The translations under genes and the position numbers were made by a program. A stretch of 63,155 bases of DNA from Thermoplasmata archaeon (GTDB taxonomy: Archaea; Thermoplasmatota; Thermoplasmata; Methanomassiliicoccales; Methanomethylophilaceae). Positions 27,930 to 34,358 of the stretch are shown in pieces; position 1 is the stretch's first letter; every line of letters begins with the position of its first letter. The DNA lies in contig SUSZ01000009.1 in the NCBI GenBank assembly GCA_015063165.1, positions 1 to 63,155 of the forward strand. The letters run 5' to 3'. Under the pieces are notes generated by a model that searched no databases, was not told the DNA's origin, and was given only the letters and a program-made list of their open reading frames with translations.

Positions 27930-28072
27930 CACTATAGTTCGCCCTGGTTCCGATAGACATGGCCGTGGTCGACGACAAGGAAGCCGACGCATGGAAGGAC
28001 TACACAGAGGACTACATCGAGATCGACGGGGAGCGCTACGTCCCCGTCCTCCTCGGGGAGGCTTGCAGATGA
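27842..28072 (+). CDS. small acidic protein with in-frame UAG
   Basis: A 76-codon frame from GTG 27842 (GGGGTGAGG just upstream) to TGA 28070, interrupted by TAG at 27935-27937 (codon 32). It reads EPIPINRRMASEIASLGGGP before the UAG and FALVPIDMAVVDDKEADAWK after it. Its TGA forms a perfect ATGA overlap with the next gene, as elsewhere in this operon, which argues that ribosomes do pass the UAG. An internal ATG at 27959 could start a 37-residue protein instead, but it lacks a Shine-Dalgarno sequence. Confidence 0.5.
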
Positions 28073-28179
28073 GCGTCGCCGTCCCCATCCTGATGCTCCT
28101 CGTGGCCGTGTGGTTCTTCCGCAGGGCCTTCCTCAGGACCAAGGACAGGATGGACACGGAGGTGAAGGATGTCGTCTGA
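28069..28179 (+). CDS. 36-residue single-helix membrane protein
   Basis: MSVAVPILMLLVAVWFFRRA followed by a short charged tail. One membrane helix, basic on one side. ATGA overlap with the preceding frame, and its stop overlaps the next ATG (28169). Confidence 0.5.
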   Translation: MSVAVPILMLLVAVWFFRRAFLRTKDRMDTEVKDVV

Positions 28180-28929
28180 GAACGCCGGCCGCACCCCGGA
28201 CCCTCCCGAGATCGACGAGGAGGAGGAGCTCCAGCCCCTCCCGCAGGACTACTATTCCGACCCCGCCCCGCGCAGGAGCATATGGGAGACCATACGCAGA
28301 TGGCTGCTCCCCGCTTCTCTCTGCGTAACCGCCGTCTCGGTCAGCTGCCTAGCATTCGGCACCGACGCCGTGGTGGCGTTCCTGCAGGAGTGCTGGCCGG
28401 TGGCCCTCGCCCCCTTCGCCGGATGGCTCCTGGGGATCTGGGCGGCGAAGACCCTCTACGTCCCCACGGGAAGGATCGTCGCCACGATAGACCCGGAGAG
28501 CCACCTGTTCCGCGCGGTCTTCATCCCCGACGCGATGTTCAGGCTCTTCGAGCAATCCGGGAACAACGTCCTGTACCACACCCCCTCGGGGATGCCGGTG
28601 TACCTCGCCGAGGGCATCGACACCGAGAGGGGGACGATAGCGTACAGCTGGATCCACGAGCTCGGGGCGTTCGAGGTCATGACCAGGGAGGAGGCCTTCG
28701 TTAACTGGAGGCAGACCCTCGAGGAGGTCCTCAGGGAGAACCTGCAGCTCATGGACCACCCCCACGTCATCGGCCTCGGATTCGCCAGGAGATGCCTCAG
28801 GGACCAGCTCGACTCTATCGCGGAGGCCCTCGGCCTGACAGGGACCAACTTCTGGAGGGACAGGACCCCGGAATCTCCGGGCCTCTCAGACCCTCAAATG
28901 CCGCATTTCGAGGAGGATCCGCAGAATGA
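28169..28929 (+). CDS. membrane protein preceding the ATPase; stop missing or frameshifted
   Basis: About 253 residues: an acidic N-terminus, two hydrophobic segments near 48-68 and 72-92, then a soluble domain with VPTGRIVATIDPESHLFRAV and LGFARRCLRDQLDS. No family recognised. The frame has no stop near the ATPase start and stays open to 30013, but beyond 28930 the translation is a typical Arg/Gly/Pro/His shadow of the ATPase. In the -1 frame there is TGA at 28927, giving an ATGA overlap. One extra base in the CCCC run near 28863 would restore it. Indel or frameshift; the end given is that TGA. Confidence 0.55.
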
Positions 28930-29540
28930 GCAGGGCCGTCGAGTACGTCTCCGAGATGGAGCACGGCCTCGTCATAGCCGTGGGGTCCGGGAAGCAGGGC
29001 AAGTCCTGCTCCCTGCACTCGCTCATCGCAATGTGCTGGCCCGGGAGGCCGGTCTACATGCTGGACCCGATGGAGTACGACGTCTCCATGTTCCCCGGCT
29101 ACCGCCGGGTCGCGGAGGCGAAAGAGATCCCAGTAGGGGCCGTGGTCGTCATCGAGGACGTGAACCGCATCTTCCACTCCCGCGGCTCCTCCAAGAACAC
29201 CGACATCCAGGGGTGGCTGTCGATCATCTCCCACAGGAGCAACGTCGTGTGCCTCACGACGCAGAACATGGCCGACACAGACATCGCGTTCGTCCGCAGC
29301 CAGGACGTCGTGGTGATGAACAAGCGCATGCACGAGGAGGACCTGATGTTCGAGAGGCCGGAGTTCAAGGACTCCCAGGCGACGGCGAACTTCTGGATCG
29401 ACCGCGCCTGCGCCCTCCACCCGGGGACGGACCGCAGGGCCTGGTGCTTCTTCCCCAGGTTCCGCGAGTGCGTCTCCATACCGAAGGTCCCGTGGTGGTC
29501 CTACAGGAACAGCCACATGCTGAGGGACGTGGCGCTGTGA
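28926..29540 (+). CDS. FtsK/HerA-like P-loop ATPase (packaging-type)
   Basis: 204 residues. Walker A GSGKQGKS at 20-27, Walker B VVVIED at 73-78, then VVCLTTQN near 105-112 with the polar Gln after strand 4 expected of the FtsK-HerA superfamily. The small size resembles genome-packaging ATPases of archaeal and PRD1-like viruses (about 200 residues) and also Zot-like assembly ATPases of filamentous phages. In this operon it is the likely motor for DNA translocation or virion assembly. Overlaps the next start by GTGA. Confidence 0.7.
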   Translation: MSRAVEYVSEMEHGLVIAVGSGKQGKSCSLHSLIAMCWPGRPVYMLDPMEYDVSMFPGYRRVAEAKEIPVGAVVVIEDVNRIFHSRGSSKNTDIQGWLSIISHRSNVVCLTTQNMADTDIAFVRSQDVVVMNKRMHEEDLMFERPEFKDSQATANFWIDRACALHPGTDRRAWCFFPRFRECVSIPKVPWWSYRNSHMLRDVAL

Positions 29541-30013
29541 CCGTCCGCGTCGCGTCCGACTCCGAGACGGACAGGATCCTCTCGATGAGGGCCTCGTCCC
29601 TCATCCCCCTGCCGCCGGAGGTCTGCCTAGCCGACCCCGCGGAGTCCAGGGGCTACTTCCGCATGGCGGCCTTCTACGGCGCCTACGGCCTCGGGTCCCA
29701 CCCCGTGGTCGCATTGCTGAAAGACGAGCGCGTCGGCTCGATGATGGCCTCCGCGCTCTCCAGGGCGGACCACCTGGACCGCGTGTCGCACTACGGCGCA
29801 TGGCTGGGGAGGTCCACCGTCGTCATCGAGGACCTCGCTGGCCCGACCGTCGACGACCCGTCCCCTGCGGGAAGGGGCGCCGGTCCCGGCCGCCCGCAGG
29901 GCGGGGATCCGGAGGCGGAGGCGCAGCCGGAGCCGGGCCACGGACCGCCCTCCGGGGGCTGTCCTGACCGCGCGTCCGGCGAGAGCGCAGCGAGCGCCGG
30001 CCCTTCGCCCTGA
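29537..30013 (+). CDS. hypothetical protein with disordered Pro/Gly-rich tail
   Basis: 158 residues from GTG 29537, which overlaps the ATPase stop. Residues 1-105 look folded (RGYFRMAAFYGAYGLGSH). From about 106 on, the protein is Gly/Pro/Ala/Glu-rich and probably disordered, or extends into non-coding GC-rich DNA. Unknown function. Confidence 0.5.
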   Translation: MTVRVASDSETDRILSMRASSLIPLPPEVCLADPAESRGYFRMAAFYGAYGLGSHPVVALLKDERVGSMMASALSRADHLDRVSHYGAWLGRSTVVIEDLAGPTVDDPSPAGRGAGPGRPQGGDPEAEAQPEPGHGPPSGGCPDRASGESAASAGPSP

Positions 30014-30180
30014 GGCTCCGCCGAGGGGCGCGGGAGCCGCGGCGAAAACAGGCCGCGCGGCCGCCGAGAGGGCGCACGCCCCGGCGGACGCCGGCCGCCT
30101 TCCCAACGGCGACGCAGTCGCCGCTTCCAGCCCCTTCTTCGCAGGGGCGCATCACGATCATATCGGTCCAAGGGGCCCCG
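30014..30180. other. GC-rich non-coding block upstream of rep, candidate origin
   Basis: 167 bases without a convincing gene, immediately before the replication initiator. It is dense in CG inverted repeats, including the 12-bp palindrome GGCCGCGCGGCC at 30051-30062, preceded by an A-run (GCGAAAACA). Rolling-circle origins often lie beside their rep gene; the nick site cannot be identified by eye. Confidence 0.35.
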
Positions 30181-31719
30181 ATGAAAGGCCCCCATCGTAC
30201 AGACATGCAGCAGACCCTCGAGTACTACGACTCGCGCATGGAGCAGCAGAGGCTCCGCGCTCTGGAGAGGAAGTTCCAGCAGTTCGAGCGCCAGGGCATC
30301 GCCGAGCAGGCCGCCCTCGCCGAGCACCCCGTGGTGCGCTTCGTCAAGAGCCTCCCCGTGGAGGACCCCAGGTATCCTGCCATAGAGTACCTTAGACTTG
30401 CGCAGCAGGTCGGAAGGGACGTGTGGGAGGTCTTCAACGAGGTCCAGGAAGGGAGGAGGGAGTTCTCAGGAAGGGACGGCACTCAAATCCGTTTCGACCC
30501 CGTCCCCCACGAGTTCGTCACATGGTCCATGCCCGCCCACGACCTCCGCCGCCCCGAGGACAAGAAGTGCGGCTTCATCCGCTCCCCCTCCGGCTCCATC
30601 GTCTACACCATGTGCCCGGACCACCCGGAGCACTACCTCAAGGGCAAGAGGAGGCACTGCTGGTCCCTCCACTGCCCCAGCTGCATGAACGACACGGCTC
30701 TCAAGCACGGGGTAAAAATCGAGAGGCAGCTCCTCGTGTATCAGAAATTATGCGAGAAACAGGGAGTTGACGTCGGCCGCATAGGCCACTGGGTGATCTC
30801 CCCTCCCCAGGAATTAGCCAAGTGCATGATGCAGACCTACGAGGACTTCGACATCCTCCAGAGGTACGTCGACGACACGATCCTCGAGCTCGGAGGCAAG
30901 GCCGGCGTCACCGTGTTCCATCCCTGGCGCCAGAAGGAGGACTTCTGGGAGCTCTCGCCGCACTTCCACGTCCTCTGCTACGGCTTCCTGAGGACGAAGA
31001 GGTTCCTGAAGTAGAACCCGGGCTGGATCATTAAGAAGGTGCATCCCAGGGAGCGCATCAGGAGCATACGCCACACCGCCGCCTACCTGTCCACGCACAT
31101 GGGCCTCGGCCTCGTGGAGCAATCCTCCGAGGACGTCGACTGGGACCTCGACCTCCTGGACCACATGGTCCCCGGCATAAAGTCCCCTGGAGCCAAATTC
31201 TCAGAAAAGGACTACGAGGAGCTTTCAGAGGGGAAGGGCAGGATGTGCGGCGACCTATCCAGCATGGATTGGACCAGGTGGGCCGAGGACCGCCTGTACA
31301 GGGAGACCCGCATCCGCTACTGGGGAGGCGCCGCCCGCAACAGGATAAGGCTTGTGGGGATCCACCGCCAGTACAAGATCCGCGTCTGCCAGGAGTGCGG
31401 CGAGATGCTCCGCACGTACGAGGGCGCCGACGATTCCGTCGGCAATTACGTGAGGTACATCCAGGACAACCCGGTCCTCTCCTTCGCGGAGCACTTCGAG
31501 CAGGTGAAGACCGTCTACCTCAGGTTCAAGGACGACCTGAAAACCGAGGGCATGACCCTGTCGGACTTCTCGTCCCTCATACCTTTCGCGGTGTCTACGC
31601 TCGAGCTAGGTCTCTCCAGCGTATGCGACCTCGTGATGGACGGGCCCTTTCAGGAGCCGGACAGCTTCTTCCTGGAAAGACAGAAGGCCTCGTACCCGGG
31701 GCGGTCCATCGACCTATGA
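30181..31719 (+). CDS. HUH-type replication initiator (Rep) with in-frame UAG
   Basis: 512 residues with UAG read through at codon 278 (31012-31014). Zinc-binding region near 140-180 (CPDHPEHY...HCPSC). HUH motif SPHFHVLCYG with His261 and His263. After the UAG the sequence continues at once as NPGWIIKKVHPRERIRSIRH and HTAAYLSTHMGLG, where Tyr302 is the candidate catalytic tyrosine. A second Cys pair CQECG lies near 400. Stopping at UAG would give a 277-residue protein lacking the nicking tyrosine. No Shine-Dalgarno or start suits a separate downstream protein; GTG 31039 lacks one. Rep would nick the element's origin for rolling-circle replication. ATG 30205 is an alternative start. Confidence 0.8.
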
Positions 31720-31804
31720 AATTTCGATGCATCCGCCATCATAGCACCATTGTTGACAATCATAAAATAGCGGCAAGACGTTTGGCGTGCAGGGAGGAAT
31801 CGGA

Positions 31805-31978
31805 ATGGCGACCAAATCATTCTACGAGACCATGGTCATCGACACGCAGGAGGCCGGAGCGAATCTGGCCAGGGCCATAGAGGATTACGAGAAGTACGGG
31901 CCGTACGTCCCCGGGCCGGTCCAGGGCGTCACCGAGGATCCTGAGGACCTGGATAAATTCATGGGCGTGTCTCGTTGA
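31805..31978 (+). CDS. small MATKSF protein, antitoxin-like partner of GNAT (copy 1)
   Basis: 57 residues, acidic (MATKSFYETMVIDTQEAGAN). It shares the pattern MATxSF-x5-I-x-T-x-EA with proteins at 56198 and 59037, each followed directly by a GNAT-type gene. Here the TGA overlaps the TTG start of the acetyltransferase (TTGA). GGAGG (31795-31799) precedes the ATG. An antitoxin role is inferred from size, charge and pairing. Confidence 0.65.
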   Translation: MATKSFYETMVIDTQEAGANLARAIEDYEKYGPYVPGPVQGVTEDPEDLDKFMGVSR

Positions 31979-32505
31979 GCTACAAGATCGTCAGGCTGTC
32001 GTCCCTGCTGTCTTCCTACGGCGAAGACGAGGTCTTGGCGAGGCTGTCCTCCTTCGAGCCGGCCCGCGAGTCCTCCAATGATTCTTTCCTCACGGATAAC
32101 GCGATCCCGATGGAGAAGAGGAGCGAGTGCAGGACCTACATCGCCTACGACTCGGACACCCAGGCAATCATGGGCTTCTTCTCCATAGGGTTCAGATGCC
32201 TGGAGGTCCCCGACGTATGCGGCCTCTCCAAGACGATGCTCCGGAAGCTCAACAGATCTTATGAAGGCGTCGCTCAGGCGTACCTTCTCGGCCAGCTGTC
32301 GAGGGCCAAGGGGTTCAAGGGCTTCGGGAAGACGCTCATCGACGAGGCCATGTCGAGGATCAGGGCCGCCCAGGACATCGTCGGGTGCAGGGTCGTCCGC
32401 TTGGACTGCGCCGACGGCCTCGTCGGGTATTACGAGGAGTACGGGTTCCATTTCGTCAAGAAGAATGCCGACAAGGACCTGAACCAGATGGTCATGATCT
32501 TCTGA
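31975..32505 (+). CDS. GNAT-family acetyltransferase, toxin-like (copy 1)
   Basis: 176 residues from TTG 31975. GNAT features: GFFSIGF strand near 64, QLSRAKGFKGFGKTLIDEAM near 101-120 (acetyl-CoA loop region) and the C-terminal VVRLDCADGLVGYYEEYGF. Toxin-type GNATs acetylate aminoacyl-tRNA in bacteria; whether this one does is not shown. N-terminus SSLLSSYGEDEVLARLSSF is shared with the decayed copy at 59218. Confidence 0.75.
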   Translation: MSYKIVRLSSLLSSYGEDEVLARLSSFEPARESSNDSFLTDNAIPMEKRSECRTYIAYDSDTQAIMGFFSIGFRCLEVPDVCGLSKTMLRKLNRSYEGVAQAYLLGQLSRAKGFKGFGKTLIDEAMSRIRAAQDIVGCRVVRLDCADGLVGYYEEYGFHFVKKNADKDLNQMVMIF

Positions 32506-32597
32506 TCGCTCCGCATGAGGGGAATCATTGCTGATCTTTTCGGAAACGGTCCCGTCTTAAGGGTAATCCCCTGGCCTCATATGGCGGAGATCGGATG

Positions 32598-32748
32598 GGA
32601 CAGAGGCCGCCGACGCCGCCCGCATCGCCTGCGCCACGTCGCCGGATGCGATTACCTGACAACCACCGACGGTAGGATGCTCGGATTCAAGGACCGAAGG
32701 ATGAAGGCGATGGCCCCGGCCGACATGGCGTGCCTTAGGGCGGCATGA
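32598..32748 (+). pseudogene. frameshifted PIN-domain toxin remnant
   Basis: One frame gives EAADAARIACA, the adjacent frame HVAGCDYLTTTDGRMLGF. Joined, they form the C-terminal PIN-ribonuclease pattern (D-A-x2-I-A-C-A...GCDYLTTTD). The N-terminal half of a PIN domain is absent. A one-base shift near 32637 breaks it. Confidence 0.5.
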
Positions 32749-32770
32749 GGATGGACGCCCGCCTCCGCGT

Positions 32771-33142
32771 ATGCGCCCCGACGAGACGGCGGCCCTCGGG
32801 ATGAAGTGCCTGGTCGACAACTTCGGCATCGTCGACGCGGAGCCGTCCGTCTATTCGGCCAGGGCAGAGCGTCCCGACTACACCCACTGGGGAAGACAGG
32901 CCAGCGACGGCATGACCATGGACGACATCTTCAGGATGGCCAGGGAGGATTTCGAGGGCAATCCTTTCGAGAGGCTGGAGCGCCGGGGCCATAGATTCGG
33001 CCCGATTCGATCGTTCACATATTCCTCGCGAGGCTTTTCCGCCGCCAACCGTGCCCTCGGGCCAGCGGACCGAAGGAAGACATCCACACCAAATACGATA
33101 CCGGACGCGGAGACGTTTCCGGGCAGCCATCGGCCGCGATAG
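32771..33142 (+). CDS. DETAALG-type small protein, possible antitoxin
   Basis: Up to 123 residues; residues 1-75 (DETAALGMKCLVDNFGIVDA, PDYTHWGRQASDGMTMDDIF) look like a small family often encoded beside toxins. The remaining 48 residues have no such character and the frame ends in TAG, unlike every solid gene here, so the tail is probably not coding or the gene is decayed. It lies just after the PIN remnant, which may have been its partner. Confidence 0.4.
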   Translation: MRPDETAALGMKCLVDNFGIVDAEPSVYSARAERPDYTHWGRQASDGMTMDDIFRMAREDFEGNPFERLERRGHRFGPIRSFTYSSRGFSAANRALGPADRRKTSTPNTIPDAETFPGSHRPR

Positions 33143-33289
33143 GCTGCACGCGTCCGCCTGAAAGAGCCGGCATCGCACGAGAGGCAGGATACCCGGATCG
33201 CAACATATGCTGCCACTGGCCAGGCCCTCCCGGCAGATGGCATCATGTTCCAACACGATTATAAGGGAGTTTACAGCCCAATAAATAAT

Positions 33290-33422
33290 GCTTTCTGTAT
33301 CATCCAAATCTTTATACGCTCTGAGGAGCCTCCCATCATTGACGGCGAGGTCCGCATCCGGCGTCCATCCGGAACGGAGAGCAAGTCATCTTGGATACGG
33401 ACCGTGGCCGCGAGGTGAAGCT
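33290..33422 (+). promoter_or_regulatory. promoter region of surface-protein gene
   Basis: A/T-rich segments AATAAATAATG (around 33280) and ATCTTTATACGC (33309-33320) lie upstream, with the Shine-Dalgarno sequence GAGGTGA seven bases before ATG 33423. Confidence 0.4.
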
Positions 33423-34331
33423 ATGAATAACAAATTCATATCCGCACTCGTAGTCATCATGATGGTGGCTACCGTCGTCCCGTTCATGGCTCCGTCGGAG
33501 GAATCCGACGCCGTCCCTGCGCAGGGCGTCAACATGTCTCTGAACACGGACCGTGCGATCGTCTACATCGCATCGGGTACCGGCCACTCCCACACTTTCA
33601 CCGCGTCCTTCACGGACAGCTACACCGGAGAGATCACGTGGGTTGTATATGACCTTGGAATGGGCGGCAACCTCGTCTCCTTCGACGACACCAACAACGT
33701 CTACACCACGACCGGCGACTCCGCCACCATATACGGCAAGATCAAGGGATACGTCCAGATTTCCGCCTACGCCACCAACGATCCAATCAACCACAACGTC
33801 TCCGTCACCGTCAGGGTGCTCGACGCCCCCAACGCGGTCGCCACTGAGTTCTACTTCTGGTTCCAAGTCGACGGAACTGACACGACTGCCACGACATACG
33901 TAAACACCTACGGCACCAACACAATCAAATCGAACATCACAACCTGGAACAACGGGTTCTGGATCAAGGTCACCGCCTCGCAGGTGCACACTTACTACGA
34001 CACCACAGATTTCAACGCCAGACTCGCGCTTCAGTATATCGTGGATACGACTACTGACTGGACTGTCACCTTCTCGACCGGCGGATGGATTACCAATTTC
34101 ATGGGCCTCGGAACGTACAGCATCATTCCTGATCCCGCTCATCCTGAAATCAAGCATTACTACTACTGGGCGCAGTACCACAGCACCGCCACCGACGGGT
34201 CCTGGGGATTCAACGACTACACGCTCGAATCTCTTACTACTCAGGAGTACGAATTCATCGGAATGGTGTTCTGGAAGTCCGAGAGTGCTACTTCGACCCC
34301 TGCCCTGCCTCCGAGCTTGCCTGCATTCTGA
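33423..34331 (+). CDS. secreted protein, unknown fold
   Basis: 302 residues. Signal peptide to about residue 32 (ALVVIMMVATVVPFM..EESDA). The mature part is rich in Thr, Tyr, Trp and Asn with repeated aromatic patterns (YYYWAQYH, FYFWFQVDG) and probably beta-structured. No C-terminal anchor. Start ATG 33423 has a good Shine-Dalgarno sequence; the longer frame to 33288 is rejected. 27 bases before the next surface-protein gene, so co-transcribed. Confidence 0.65.
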   Translation: MNNKFISALVVIMMVATVVPFMAPSEESDAVPAQGVNMSLNTDRAIVYIASGTGHSHTFTASFTDSYTGEITWVVYDLGMGGNLVSFDDTNNVYTTTGDSATIYGKIKGYVQISAYATNDPINHNVSVTVRVLDAPNAVATEFYFWFQVDGTDTTATTYVNTYGTNTIKSNITTWNNGFWIKVTASQVHTYYDTTDFNARLALQYIVDTTTDWTVTFSTGGWITNFMGLGTYSIIPDPAHPEIKHYYYWAQYHSTATDGSWGFNDYTLESLTTQEYEFIGMVFWKSESATSTPALPPSLPAF

Positions 34332-34358
34332 AGATCATAGGAAAGATTAGGAGCAGAC

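Noticed and set aside
28930-29536. Continuation of the 28169 frame across the ATPase gene, making a 614-residue fusion
   Set aside because: That stretch is an Arg/Pro/His shadow of the ATPase; only the ends of the frame (28169 gene and 29537 gene) look coding.
33140-33418. UAG read-through of the 32771 frame (open to 33418)
   Set aside because: The extension crosses an A/T-rich promoter and has no coding character, so it is not counted with the three UAG genes.
17277-33422. Integrase gene or att direct repeats for the accessory element
   Set aside because: No tyrosine or serine recombinase seen, and no flanking repeat longer than about nine bases found by eye.
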